Shown here in pieces: positions 8,643-17,799 of a DNA stretch of 64,000 bases. The DNA lies in contig DVEG01000033.1 of the NCBI GenBank assembly GCA_015295835.1, positions 1 through 64,000 on the forward strand, written 5' to 3'. Positions within the stretch are counted from its first letter, which is position 1, and the number at the start of each line of letters is the position of its first letter. A program made the translations under genes and the position numbers. This DNA comes from Oscillatoriaceae cyanobacterium M7585_C2015_266 (lineage in GTDB: Bacteria; Cyanobacteriota; Cyanobacteriia; Cyanobacteriales; Oscillatoriaceae). The notes beneath the pieces are model-generated. The model did not search any database. It was not told the DNA's origin and was given only the letters and a program-made list of their open reading frames with translations.

Positions 8643-9410
8643 TTAAAAAACTCCACGACCGAGTTCTTCCGGAGCTAAATGGGAGTGGATGACACGCCCA
8701 TCACGGAACCAAATTACTCGGCGAGTGCGGCGAGCAACATCTGGTTCATGAGTTACCATTATAATAGTAATGCCGCAAGCATTAAGTTGAGAAAAAATAT
8801 CAATAATTTCTTGTGTAGTTTTAGAATCGAGCGCCCCCGTAGGTTCATCTGCTAATAATAAAACAGGGCGATTAACAATTGCCCGTGCGATCGCAACTCG
8901 TTGTTGCTGCCCACCAGATAGTTGATTTGGTTTATTATAAAGCCGTTGTTCTAACCCTACTCGAATTAAAGCTTCCATCGCTCTTTCCCGTCTTTCCTTC
9001 TTGGGAACCCCGGCATAAACCATAGGCAACATAACATTATCAAGTGCTGTCAATTGCGGCAGTAGATGAAATTGTTGAAAGACGAAACCGAGTTTGAGAT
9101 TGCGAATCCGAGCTAAATCTGCATCTTCAAGTTCTGCCACATCCACTCCATCAAGATAATATTTTCCTGAGGAAGGGCGTTCGAGACAACCGATAATATT
9201 CATAGCAGTAGACTTACCGGAACCCGAAGCGCCCATAATTGAACAATATTCTCCTTTTTCAATAGTTAAATTTACATCATTAAGAGCATGTACTTCCGTA
9301 TTACCAACACCATAAACTTTAGAAACATTTTCTAATTGAACGATTATAGATTTTTTATTTGCTGAGGAATTATTTTCCAGAGCGGTTGCAGAATGACTGT
9401 TGACGAGCAT
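8643..9410 (-). CDS. MacB-type ABC transporter ATP-binding protein
   Basis: 255-residue ATPase of the LolD/MacB class. Walker [10 protein letters not shown] lies at about residue 60, the Q-loop region [18 protein letters not shown], the signature [14 protein letters not shown], Walker [14 protein letters not shown] and a switch histidine (MVTHEPD) are all present. It should power the permease encoded just upstream (30 bp gap), together with the adaptor. It is the last gene of the minus-strand export operon. In this system the ATPase and permease are separate polypeptides, unlike E. coli MacB, where they are fused. Confidence 0.93.
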   Translation of the reverse strand: MLVNSHSATALENNSSANKKSIIVQLENVSKVYGVGNTEVHALNDVNLTIEKGEYCSIMGASGSGKSTAMNIIGCLERPSSGKYYLDGVDVAELEDADLARIRNLKLGFVFQQFHLLPQLTALDNVMLPMVYAGVPKKERRERAMEALIRVGLEQRLYNKPNQLSGGQQQRVAIARAIVNRPVLLLADEPTGALDSKTTQEIIDIFSQLNACGITIIMVTHEPDVARRTRRVIWFRDGRVIHSHLAPEELGRGVF

Positions 9411-9440
9411 ATTTGCTGATTAGCTGATTAAAGTTATTTA

Positions 9441-10658
9441 TTAGACACTGCGGAGAGCGACAATCGGATCAAGTTTTGCTGCTTGACGGGCGGGAAAAAC
9501 GCCGAAAAACAAACCAATGCCTCCAGAAACGCCTACTGCTAGAGCGATCGCAACTAGAGAAACACCTGCTTTTAAAGGTGTCAGCGCGCCTATAAGCAGC
9601 ACACCACCAATTCCCAAAGCAGTTCCCAATAAACCACCTGTAGCAGATAAAATAACTGATTCAATGATAAACTGTATTAAAATATCCTGCTCAGATGCGC
9701 CGACTGCTTTTCGCAAACCAATTTCTTGAGTACGCTCCGTCACCGAAACAAGCATAATATTCATAATTCCAATGCCTCCTACTATAAGAGAAATAGCCGC
9801 CGTTGCCGCCAGTAGTAAAGTTAGAGCTCCAGTAATACTACCCAGAATATTCATTAAATCTTTTTGATTGCGGACGGTAAAATCATCTTCGTCAGTTATT
9901 TTGTGACGTAGTCGTAGGAGATTTTCTATCTGATATTGCGCTCTTTTCATGCTTTCTTCATTTTTGACGGAAACCGATATAAAAGTTACTTGAATACCGT
10001 AGGGAGAAGTGCGCCCGACAATCCGATTTGCCATTGTTGTCAGAGGCACAAAAACATTCATATCTTGATTATCGCCGAATGTTGAGCCTTTCGGTGCCAT
10101 TACGCCAATGACGCGCAGAGACTTATTTTTCAGTCGGATTTGTTCACCGATAGGATTGCGCTCGCCAAAAAGTTGCTGAGCGATTTCCGAGCCGAGGGCT
10201 GCCACTTGTTCATTTTTCTTCAAATCTAATTCGCTCAAAAACCGCCCCTTAGCAACAGAAAAACTACGCACAGAGAGAAAATCTGGCGTTGTTCCTACAA
10301 TAGAAGCAGAAGCATTTTTATTGCGGAAAGAAACCAACTCGCTACTATTGAGAGTAGGGGCAACTGCTTTGACATCACGAATTTGAGAAGCGATCGCTTC
10401 TGCATCTGCCAATACCAAAGTTTGTGGAGGATAAACGGGGCGTCTTTGTGCATCCGGGCTTCCCGGAATGATAAATAGCAAATTTGGTCCTAGAGAATTA
10501 ATCTGTTCGCTGACAAATTTCTGGGCCCCTTCGCCAATACCAACCATTGCAATAACTGAGGCATTGCCGATGATAATACCGAGCATTGTCAGACTGCTGC
10601 GGAGTTTATTTGCGACTAGGGTTTTCCCTGCCATTGTGATGCTTTCAAAGATGTCCAT
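9441..10658 (-). CDS. MacB-like ABC transporter permease (FtsX/MacB_PCD)
   Basis: 405 residues. An N-terminal helix (about 16-45, with SLTMLGIIIGNASVIAMVGIGEGA) is followed by a periplasmic core (about 60-265), then three C-terminal helices beginning LTLLLAATAAISLIVGGIGIMNIML and including the FtsX-type SVTERTQEIGLRKAVGA. This is the mechanotransmission permease layout of MacB. It sits between adaptor and ATPase genes with gaps of 28 and 30 bp. Substrates of relatives include macrolides, peptides and glycolipids (DevC in heterocyst formers); the cargo here is not deducible. Confidence 0.92.
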   Translation of the reverse strand: MDIFESITMAGKTLVANKLRSSLTMLGIIIGNASVIAMVGIGEGAQKFVSEQINSLGPNLLFIIPGSPDAQRRPVYPPQTLVLADAEAIASQIRDVKAVAPTLNSSELVSFRNKNASASIVGTTPDFLSVRSFSVAKGRFLSELDLKKNEQVAALGSEIAQQLFGERNPIGEQIRLKNKSLRVIGVMAPKGSTFGDNQDMNVFVPLTTMANRIVGRTSPYGIQVTFISVSVKNEESMKRAQYQIENLLRLRHKITDEDDFTVRNQKDLMNILGSITGALTLLLAATAAISLIVGGIGIMNIMLVSVTERTQEIGLRKAVGASEQDILIQFIIESVILSATGGLLGTALGIGGVLLIGALTPLKAGVSLVAIALAVGVSGGIGLFFGVFPARQAAKLDPIVALRSV

Positions 10659-10686
10659 TTTTTATATTCTTATGAAGTTATTTAAA

Positions 10687-12372
10687 TTATTTACATTTAG
10701 GGAGAATGTCTTCTATATTTTGTCCTTCTGGTAGTTCTGCAAAAACGCGATCGCCTGGTTTCAGCCCTTCCAGAATTTGAATTTGATTATCAATTATAGA
10801 CCCAATAGTAACTGGTTTAAACTTAATTTTATTTTCCTCATAAATTAAAACCCCTTTTTGTCCGCGATTACACTTATCAGTTACAATTACTCCTGGAGGA
10901 ACAACTAAAGCATTATTTAACTGCGCTCCCAAAAATTTTAAATCGACATTCATACCAGACTGGAGTTCATCTTTGCCAGTATTAATTTCTACCCGGACTT
11001 GGAATAAAGTAACATCTCGTTCTTTTATTGCTTCTGGTGCAATCAAGCGCACACGACCTTTAAAAATTTTATCAGGATAAGCATCAGCAATAATTTCAAC
11101 TTCTTGAGAAACTTTAATTTGAGAAATATCAGCTTCTGGTACTTTGGCGAGTACTTCTAAATCTCTAGCCAGAGCAACAATTGAAGTAGAAGTAGCCGAA
11201 GAAGCATCAGAGGCAGATGTTGCTGGCGTCACAAAAGCTCCTTCAGTAGCATATCGCTGAGTAATAATTCCGGAAAAGGGAGCGCGAATTTTTGTATCTT
11301 CGAGTAGCACCTCATAGTAGCGCACTTGAGCTTCTGCCTCTGCCACTTCTGCAGTAGCTTGAGCGATATCTTCTGGGCGAGTGCCGTTTTGTAATAGTTT
11401 TAAATTGCTTTGTGCTTCTGCGACTTCGGCTTCACTTCTTCTTAGCTCTTCTGGGCGGGTGCCGTTTTCCAGTTGCAGCAAAGCTTGTTGTTCGATTTCT
11501 AGAGCTGCTCGTCGGCGAGCGATTTCTACTCGTTGATTTTCTTTAGCGCGAGCGAGACGTTTTTGTGCTTCTTGTAAGGAAGCGAGGGCAGAGCGTTCTT
11601 CTTTTTTATATTCTTCGAAAGTGTACTCAGCGATCGCACCTTGTTGTCTCAATTCCTGATATCGCCGCACGCGAGAACTCATTAGTTCAGCTAAAGCTTT
11701 AGCCGACTCTACTTGTGCTTGTGCTTGTGCAATTTCATTTAAAAGAGTTCCTGATTCTGCATCTGCTAAATTAGTGCGAGCTTGTTCGACGCGGGCTTGT
11801 GCCTGAGCAATTTCTTCGACTCTGCTGCCTGCGCGCAATTGTGCTAAACGTGCTTCTGCTTGAGACAGACGCGCTCGTGCTTGAGCAATTTCTTCAGCAC
11901 GGTTGCCGGCTTGCAGTTTTGCTAGACGGGCTTTGGCAGACAAAAGACGTGCCTGTGCTTGCATCAGTTGTGCTTCTATTTCTGAACTTTCCATGCGGGC
12001 AATTAGTTGCCCTTTTTGAACGCGCTCACCTTGTTCGACGTATAATTCAGCTAAGCGCCCTTGAGTCTTTGGTGAAAGATTTACAGTTTGTACGGGGCGT
12101 ACCATGCCACTAGCTACGATTTGTACTGTTAGGTTTTTGGATTCTACGGGTACGGTTAGTTTGGGAATATCTATTTTAGGGGCTGCTTTGCGCATGGCAA
12201 TTGAGATCAAGGTAGCGCTGCCCAAGACTGTTGCTATAACTGCTACCATCAGCCAATGCTTTTTTTGCCGTTTCCGTTTGGATTGTAGGAAGGGTTCGCG
12301 CTCTGTTTGCGGGGGTTGGTACCCGTTTTTTTCTGGGGTTAGTTCTTTATCGCTGACTGGCTGCGGTTGCAT
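10687..12372 (-). CDS. MacA/HlyD-family periplasmic adaptor with extended coiled-coil hairpin
   Basis: 561 residues, longer than typical MacA (about 370). Cytoplasmic tail, membrane helix at about 38-60, lipoyl-type half motif (GRLAELYVEQGERVQKGQLIARM), a very long alpha-helical hairpin (about 130-345), the second lipoyl half (IRAPFSGIITQRYATEGAFVTP), then beta-barrel and membrane-proximal parts. The hairpin contains five copies of a motif like AGSRVEEIAQA, one about every 30-60 residues. It should bridge the inner-membrane MacB-like pump to an outer-membrane duct; no TolC gene is in the window. First structural gene after the regulator, 16 bp downstream of it. Confidence 0.92.
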   Translation of the reverse strand: MQPQPVSDKELTPEKNGYQPPQTEREPFLQSKRKRQKKHWLMVAVIATVLGSATLISIAMRKAAPKIDIPKLTVPVESKNLTVQIVASGMVRPVQTVNLSPKTQGRLAELYVEQGERVQKGQLIARMESSEIEAQLMQAQARLLSAKARLAKLQAGNRAEEIAQARARLSQAEARLAQLRAGSRVEEIAQAQARVEQARTNLADAESGTLLNEIAQAQAQVESAKALAELMSSRVRRYQELRQQGAIAEYTFEEYKKEERSALASLQEAQKRLARAKENQRVEIARRRAALEIEQQALLQLENGTRPEELRRSEAEVAEAQSNLKLLQNGTRPEDIAQATAEVAEAEAQVRYYEVLLEDTKIRAPFSGIITQRYATEGAFVTPATSASDASSATSTSIVALARDLEVLAKVPEADISQIKVSQEVEIIADAYPDKIFKGRVRLIAPEAIKERDVTLFQVRVEINTGKDELQSGMNVDLKFLGAQLNNALVVPPGVIVTDKCNRGQKGVLIYEENKIKFKPVTIGSIIDNQIQILEGLKPGDRVFAELPEGQNIEDILPKCK

Positions 12373-12388
12373 TGGGGTGTTCCTGAAA

Positions 12389-12928
12389 TTAATCAGTTTT
12401 GTGATTATTTTTTGATCCGGGATTGGGGGATTTGGGGAGAAGATCTGCTGCCGATTGAAATTGGTTTAAGTGTTCTTGTTGCCAGCGTTCGACAAGAGCG
12501 GGCATTTCCCGTTCAAAGAAGGCGTGAAAGTCTCGCATTTCTTGTAGTCGCGCTCGCGCTTCTTTATCTTTGACTATTTCTAAGCCTCTTTCGGCAAGCT
12601 GTCGAATCGCTGTAATTTGGGCCAATCTCTGTTCTATCATCGCTGACCACGCGCCCAGTTTTATGCAGAAATAATCCCGGCGCTCGCCTGGCATACTTAT
12701 GCGCTCTACCAGCCCTCCTTGAATCAGCAACCTCGTCATAGTGCTGATTGACCCTTTGCTAGCTTGCAGTACTTCTGCTAAATCGCTTGTCGACTGGTGC
12801 GGTGGGTTGCAAATTAGCAACCACCCTAAAATTCTACCCGCCATGCGGGGCAAGCCTGTTAACTCGAACAACACCCCGACTTCTTCTATAAAACGTTTCA
12901 CTTCAAATTGCCGCCGATCTTTGTCCAC
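12389..12928 (-). CDS. GbsR/MarR-family transcriptional regulator
   Basis: 179 residues, winged-helix fold: FELTGLPRMAGRILGWLLIC, then STSDLAEVLQASKGSISTMTRLLIQGGLVERISMPGERRDYF (recognition helix and wing), followed by a charged helical tail. Regulators of this class often sit first in the operon of the efflux pump they control, as here with a 16-bp gap to the adaptor gene. The start is GTG at 12928. A perfect inverted repeat about 67 bp upstream is a candidate binding site. Confidence 0.88.
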   Translation of the reverse strand: MDKDRRQFEVKRFIEEVGVLFELTGLPRMAGRILGWLLICNPPHQSTSDLAEVLQASKGSISTMTRLLIQGGLVERISMPGERRDYFCIKLGAWSAMIEQRLAQITAIRQLAERGLEIVKDKEARARLQEMRDFHAFFEREMPALVERWQQEHLNQFQSAADLLPKSPNPGSKNNHKTD

Positions 12929-13471
12929 GCTTGCTCGATTTTAATTTTTCTGCTTACTTACTTACTTATCTTATATATTAGCTTGTTTAGAATATTCAGT
13001 AAAAACTGAACAATTGCACTGGCAGTAATTTCTATTCTGGTATTCACAGCATCTTCACAAATTGTAAAAAAAGTATCATTTTTATCATATTTGTGTCAAG
13101 CAAGCAATACCTTATTTTTCATAATTTTACAGATAATCTATACAATGCTCTCTTAGAGAATTTTATTAAAAATTATAAATTTACGTGACAAATAGTGCCA
13201 CAAGTGAGATAATTTCTCAGGATTAGAGAAGAGAGGGAGAATGGGGGAGATGCCAGGAGTATTTGCTATTTATATTAAAGATTTTAAATAAAGCATCTGC
13301 AAGTAAAAAGGCTGATTTATGGATTGAAATAACTGCAAACTTATAATAAAGTAGAGAAAGGAAAAGTATAAGAGTACACCAAACTGCTTGGAGAAAGCGA
13401 GCGCATTTGGAGTAGTGGCAAAAAATCATAAGCAGTTGCGGGAGCGTATGCCTTAAAAAGGAGACGCGAAA
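12929..13471. other. AT-rich divergent intergenic region
   Basis: 543 bp between the export-operon regulator and the metallohydrolase gene. It holds a short TTAC tandem tract (about 12952-12968), the TTCAGT dyad, and a purine-rich tract near 13225-13245. Its short open frames lack protein character, and I recognise no RNA gene. A strong ribosome site, AAGGAG at about 13456-13461, serves the downstream gene. Confidence 0.5.
12995..13010. promoter_or_regulatory. Candidate operator palindrome for the GbsR/MarR regulator
   Basis: TTCAGT-aaaa-ACTGAA is a perfect 6+6 inverted repeat 67 bp upstream of the regulator start, in AT-rich DNA. MarR-type dimers usually bind such 16-20 bp dyads over their own promoter. 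The assignment is by position only. Confidence 0.45.
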
Positions 13472-15124
13472 GTGATAGAGTTAGAATGTCTAACCTATGG
13501 AGTAGGCCATGCGGATGAAGGAGTGTGTTTGCTGGTAAGGATGGGTCCCTACCGCGTACTACTCGATTGCGGGCTCAGAGATATTTCGCCCCTGCAAGCC
13601 GAATCAGAGGGGGGACTGCCGGCTGATTTAGTACTGTGTTCTCATGCACATGCGGATCATGCCAGAGGTTTGTTAGCGCTTCACTGGGCATTTCCGCAAT
13701 TGCCGATTTACGCAAGTGAAGTAACAACCCAACTGTTGCCGCTTAACTGGCAAGATATCGAGAGTAGACAAATACCCAGATTTTGCCAAGCATTGCCGTG
13801 GCGAAAAGCAGTAGAATTCCGAGCAGGGCTAGTGGCGCAGCTATTTCCTGCGGGTCACCTGCCGGGGGCAGCAGCGATTTTGCTGAGCTATACAGATCAA
13901 GAAAGAACTTATACATTACTGTACACAGGTGACTTTTTTTTATCAAATTCGCGCCTAGTAGAAGGGTTAGCCCTGGAAGAATTGCGGGGATTAAGACCTG
14001 ACGTACTGATATTGGAAGGCAGTTACGGCACAGCCCGCTATCCTCATCGGCGCAATCAAGAAAATCAGCTAGCGGAGCGAATAAATGCGGCTCTACGAGG
14101 GGGACGCTCAGTGCTGCTGCCAACACCAGCCCTAGGGTTGGGGCAGGAATTACTGATGTTGCTGCGCTCGCACCATCATTTCACAGGTCGGGATATAGAT
14201 ATCTGGGTAGATGGAGGCGTAGCAGCCGGGTGTGATGCCTACTTAGAAATCCTACCACATTTGCCGACAGCGGTACAGAATTTTGCCCGCCATCAGGCAT
14301 TATTTTGGGACGAACGGGTGCGCCCGCGAGTGCGGAGATTAACACCAGAACAACACACAGGGCTTGGGCGCTCTCCTTGCATAATTCTCACAGACGAAAC
14401 TACATCTTGGAGCGAATACTGTCACTCAGACACCGGCCCTTGGCTGATTTTACTACCAGAAAGACCAGGATATCAACTAGCGCCGTTGCCGAAACTACCG
14501 CCAGAAGTTGCCAGAGAGGTAGTCGTAGAAACCTATTTGCTAGCTCAACACTGTGATGGTCCAGGCACGACACAGACGATCCACAACTTGCGCCCGCAGC
14601 ATGTTATCTTTATCCACGGAGCACCGAACTATTTGAGTGATCTAACGAATTTGCCAGAGTTGAGTACGCGCTATCATTTGCATTGTCCGGCTGTGGGTAC
14701 GGTGGTGGAACTGCCGTTAGGAGAGATTTTCCCGCAACCAGAAGTTGTGGAGGCGTACTATGAAGGGGAACTTACTGAACAGGATACGGTGGTGACAATT
14801 ACGTTGCCGGAGGAAATTGTTGCCGATCCGCGTTGGCAAAGTTTTGCCGATACGGGGCTGGTGGAGGCGCGCTGGCAAGGGGAGGAATTAGTTTTGCGGG
14901 GCTTGACGCAGCGGGAACTGCTGTCGCAGGGAAGCGAGCGCCCCGTTCCCGCCGAGCTTGATTGCTGCGGTAATTGTCGTTACTACCGGGGGCTACGTTG
15001 TAGGAACCCTGCCTCACCGCTATTTGAATTTAAGGTAACATCTGACGGTTACTGCCCCGCCTTTGAATCAGTGCATTTCCCCAAAACTGCCACGGAGTTT
15101 GAGGAGGCAGACGAAGAAGAATGA
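13472..15124 (+). CDS. Beta-CASP/MBL-fold metallohydrolase with C-terminal Cys cluster
   Basis: 550 residues. Metallo-beta-lactamase motifs: SHAHADHARG (about 57-66), FPAGHLPGAAA (about 125), YTGDF (about 152). A beta-CASP insertion follows, with LILEGSYGTARYPHR, and the last histidine motif VIFIHGAP is at about 380. This is the layout of CPSF/RNase J-like nucleases, so RNA is a likely substrate. Uncommon is the C-terminal extension with four or five cysteines (CCGNCRYY...LRC...GYCPAF, about 498-530), which may bind a metal. Start GTG 13472 behind AAGGAG. Monocistronic. Confidence 0.85.
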   Translation: MIELECLTYGVGHADEGVCLLVRMGPYRVLLDCGLRDISPLQAESEGGLPADLVLCSHAHADHARGLLALHWAFPQLPIYASEVTTQLLPLNWQDIESRQIPRFCQALPWRKAVEFRAGLVAQLFPAGHLPGAAAILLSYTDQERTYTLLYTGDFFLSNSRLVEGLALEELRGLRPDVLILEGSYGTARYPHRRNQENQLAERINAALRGGRSVLLPTPALGLGQELLMLLRSHHHFTGRDIDIWVDGGVAAGCDAYLEILPHLPTAVQNFARHQALFWDERVRPRVRRLTPEQHTGLGRSPCIILTDETTSWSEYCHSDTGPWLILLPERPGYQLAPLPKLPPEVAREVVVETYLLAQHCDGPGTTQTIHNLRPQHVIFIHGAPNYLSDLTNLPELSTRYHLHCPAVGTVVELPLGEIFPQPEVVEAYYEGELTEQDTVVTITLPEEIVADPRWQSFADTGLVEARWQGEELVLRGLTQRELLSQGSERPVPAELDCCGNCRYYRGLRCRNPASPLFEFKVTSDGYCPAFESVHFPKTATEFEEADEEE

Positions 15125-15214
15125 CTTGTCTAATCAAAACATTTTTTTATTAATCTCTCTCAAACTCTGGGTTTTAGCCGCAACATCGACACTCATCACT
15201 TCTTACTCTATTTT

Positions 15215-15520
15215 TTATTCAGAGTCTTGAGAAGAATTACGAATTTGTTCGACTTCGGGGCACTCGTCAGCAACCAAAGGTTCGACGTTGCCACGCGGCA
15301 CGGAAGCCAGTTTTTGAGTAATGGCACCAATACTTTCTAGGCGAACCATTTCTTCCCAGGAACAGATTTCATCTTCTGTTTCTTCTTCATAGCGCAGCGT
15401 CACCAAGTCTCCCTCTATGTCAAGAATGCGAGCGCGCTCGATCCAGCGTTGCTGGTCCCGCAAGAAAATAGAAACTTCACGACCTTCGCAACATAACTGA
15501 TATATCTTGCGGTTTAGCAT
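15215..15520 (-). CDS. Conserved cyanobacterial small protein (DUF6679-like)
   Basis: 101 residues, highly charged, with REVSIFLRDQQRWIERARILDIEGD and CSWEEMVRLESIGAI. I recognise it as a very conserved short cyanobacterial protein (assigned DUF6679 from memory). The RARILDIEGDLVTLRYE segment looks like a small beta-barrel (SH3/Sm-like). No enzymatic motif; function unknown. Convergent with the metallohydrolase gene. Upstream TCCAAGAGGAGAAG supplies a strong ribosome site for ATG at 15520. Confidence 0.85.
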   Translation of the reverse strand: MLNRKIYQLCCEGREVSIFLRDQQRWIERARILDIEGDLVTLRYEEETEDEICSWEEMVRLESIGAITQKLASVPRGNVEPLVADECPEVEQIRNSSQDSE

Positions 15521-15629
15521 AGTGGCTTCTCCTCTTGGAGGTAACTTTTCAAATTTAAAAAAAATGAATTATCTAAGATACTAAAACTGGGTTTGACGAG
15601 AGTCTATTTTCCCAGTCAAAGGTTACTAC

Positions 15630-16238
15630 TTATCGAGTCTCGCGAAAGGAATTCGGAGAAATTAAGCAAACGGTAGGCTTTTGATTCAATTGTGTTGGCC
15701 TCCAAAAAATATTTATTTTTTTATCTTGTTCCGACAGTTTAGATCGAAAAGCGGGAAATTTCCTACTTGGCTGCCCCGCTTGCTGCGGCAAATATTTGCT
15801 GGTGTTTGACGCGGGCGCCTTGGCTTGGGAGATTCTGGGAATCATTTTTGCTTGCGCTCGCCTCCCTTTTCTAATTTTGCTGAACCAAGCAATCCAGTCA
15901 AAGCGCTGCCACAGGGCTTGGCGCGAGGACAGTACTTTCTCTGGCCATTTTTTTGTTTTTCCTCCTTGCCAGTTTTCCCAACTTTGGCGAAGTACTTCGC
16001 CAAGCTGGAATACTATAGGAGGCGACTTGCTTTTTTTTCTCGCCCCTAAACAGCGCGGTTGACGCTGTTTGGTATTTTTCGAGAATTTAGCTGTCAGTCG
16101 CCTCGCACCTTTGCGCTCGCTTGTTATTAACCGCTTCTCGAACGAGGCTGCTAACAGCACCTCGCTCTTCTCTTGGCCATTCACAATCAATTTCAAGTTT
16201 CCCACAAAATTGCTTGCGCTTGGTTCGCAACGCTTCAC
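15630..16238 (-). CDS. Doubtful basic ORF
   Basis: A 202-codon frame from GTG 16238 coding a Lys/Arg/Ser-rich, low-complexity product with no recognised domain. There is no ribosome site. It runs through a region of long inverted repeats (15984-16164), so the frame may be accidental or part of a decayed element. I list it only because it is the longest frame in a gene-poor 1.3-kb stretch. Confidence 0.2.
   Translation of the reverse strand: MKRCEPSASNFVGNLKLIVNGQEKSEVLLAASFEKRLITSERKGARRLTAKFSKNTKQRQPRCLGARKKSKSPPIVFQLGEVLRQSWENWQGGKTKKWPEKVLSSRQALWQRFDWIAWFSKIRKGRRAQAKMIPRISQAKAPASNTSKYLPQQAGQPSRKFPAFRSKLSEQDKKINIFWRPTQLNQKPTVCLISPNSFRETR
15984..16164. repeat. Cluster of long and nested inverted repeats
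   Basis: Three structures in a row. (1) A perfect 20-bp palindrome TTGGCGAAGT/ACTTCGCCAA at 15984-16003. (2) A three-level nested stem: GAGGCGACT (16019-16027) with AGTCGCCTC (16096-16104), TTCTCG (16037-16042) with CGAGAA (16080-16085), and AAACAGCG (16048-16055) with CGCTGTTT (16063-16070). (3) CGAGG-c-TGCT-aac-AGCA-CCTCG at 16143-16164. Such nesting is not expected in a normal coding gene. It may be a structured RNA or a palindromic repeat element. Confidence 0.6.
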
Positions 16239-16856
16239 GATTTTATAGTTGAGTAGAAACCGAGTTTTTTTTCACAATCTATTTATTTGTATTGTACCAC
16301 TTCCAGAAAGTCAGTTTTTCTATAAATTCCAGGCAACTACTCATCATTTATCTCAAAAGTCACTTTTCTCGCATATATTAGCATTATACCCCATGCTGAA
16401 GGCATGCTCTCATTAAATCTTTAAATATTGTTTCCCCGGAGGCAATCCCATCTGCTTTACTTTGTCGGCTGCGTTCAACTACAAAGCAGACACTGCTCTT
16501 CCTCGCCCCATAGCCCCATTTTGCTGTACCATCTTCTCCTACCGCTTAAGATTTCGGTAATCATCGAGAGTCAACCCTTACCTGTTGGCTCTGGCGCTAT
16601 TTAATCGAACCCTTGTTTTTAGAGCGCGAGGGCATTGCTAGTCTGTCCATTGGCCAAAAATTAGCTGGCTTTTTCTGGTTTGTACATCAGGAAATTCGAT
16701 TATCGCTGGCATGTGCGCTTTATTTTTTTTTGATGAATGAAAATCTAATACCAGACGCAAATAGGGATAAAATCCGCTAAATCTATCAACATAAATCGGA
16801 GCGGAGATTGAGAGGGGGTATCAAGCCCCCTATTAGGAAATACTACCAAAAAAAAT
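16239..16856. other. Gene-poor intergenic stretch
   Basis: 618 bp without a credible gene. It contains an 8-bp stem TCTGCTTT/AAAGCAGA (16451-16458 with 16493-16500), a CATGC/GCATG hairpin near 16392-16408, and AGGGGG-tatcaag-CCCCCT (16813-16831), about 25 bp past the fructosamine kinase stop, which might act as its terminator. Short protein-like pieces appear but I could not tie them to a family. Confidence 0.45.
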
Positions 16857-17723
16857 TTAATTCAAAATTTCCTGAATCATGCGATTGGCTTGCGACGCAT
16901 AACCGCCGCCAAACAGATTAAAGTGATTAAGAATATGATAGAGATTATAAAGTGTTTTTCGCTTCTGGTAGCCAGAATCGAGGGGCCACACTTCATTATA
17001 GCCGCGATAAAAAGCGGGGGAAAAACCGCCAAATAACTCTGTCATAGCGATGTCAACTTCGCGATCGCCCCAATAAGTAGCCGGATCAAAAATCACAGGT
17101 TCGCCCGTCACCGTCACAGCAGCATTTCCGCCCCACAAATCGCCGTGAACGAGAGAGGGTTGTGGTTGGTGATTAGCGAGGATTTGGGGAATTGCTTGCA
17201 ACAAGCGAGCGCAATTGCTGAATTGCCCTCCTCGTCGCTTAGCCAATTTTAACTGATAACCGATACGATATTCTGCCCAAAACTCTGCCCAATTTTTCGT
17301 CCAAGTATTAATCTGAGGCGTCGAGCCAATTGTATTATTCATATCCCAACCAAACTGATTTTTTCCGGAAAAGCGGTGCAGGGCGGCAAGCTGTCTTCCC
17401 ATTTCATACCAAGAGTGTTCGTTTCCTCGCCCTCCTAAATCAAGCCATTCCAACACCAAATAAGCTGAAGAACCTGCAGTGCCCCAGCAAATCGGTTTGG
17501 GAACGCGAATAGTGCGAGTTTCCCATATTTGCTGTAATCCTAGGGCTTCTGCCTCAAACATGGCAATATCTACAGCGCGATTGATTTTAACAAAATAGGT
17601 AAGGGATGCTGAGGCGAGGGCATAACCTTGATTAATACAACCGCCGCCAACTGCTCGGCGCTCAGTAATTTGAAATTTCTCTCCTGTGACTTTAGAGATA
17701 TGTGCAGCAATAGTATCCCACAT
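16857..17723 (-). CDS. Fructosamine kinase family protein
   Basis: 288 residues of the fructosamine-3-kinase/ketosamine kinase family (aminoglycoside phosphotransferase-like fold). Seen: the N-terminal RRAVGGGCINQGYAL loop, lysine in YFVKINR, LVLEWLDLGG hinge, catalytic SLVHGDLWGGNAA, and metal motif VIFDPATYWGDREVDIAM with MTELFGGF. The family phosphorylates protein-bound ketoamines (deglycation). Length matches the family. It is co-directional with leuB, 76 bp downstream, so read-through is possible but no functional link is evident. Confidence 0.92.
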   Translation of the reverse strand: MWDTIAAHISKVTGEKFQITERRAVGGGCINQGYALASASLTYFVKINRAVDIAMFEAEALGLQQIWETRTIRVPKPICWGTAGSSAYLVLEWLDLGGRGNEHSWYEMGRQLAALHRFSGKNQFGWDMNNTIGSTPQINTWTKNWAEFWAEYRIGYQLKLAKRRGGQFSNCARLLQAIPQILANHQPQPSLVHGDLWGGNAAVTVTGEPVIFDPATYWGDREVDIAMTELFGGFSPAFYRGYNEVWPLDSGYQKRKTLYNLYHILNHFNLFGGGYASQANRMIQEILN

Positions 17724-17799
17724 ATAAAAGTAGATAGAAAAGTGAAAAGTGCCAACAGTACTTTAGAAAAAGTAATAATTACTCACTTAATATAAATGG

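Noticed and set aside
12950-12970. TTAC tandem tract as a CRISPR or iteron array
   Set aside because: Only a few 4-bp units; simple-sequence DNA.
15796-16062. Forward frames opposite the basic ORF near 16 kb
   Set aside because: They cross the nested inverted repeats, resemble no family and lack a ribosome site.
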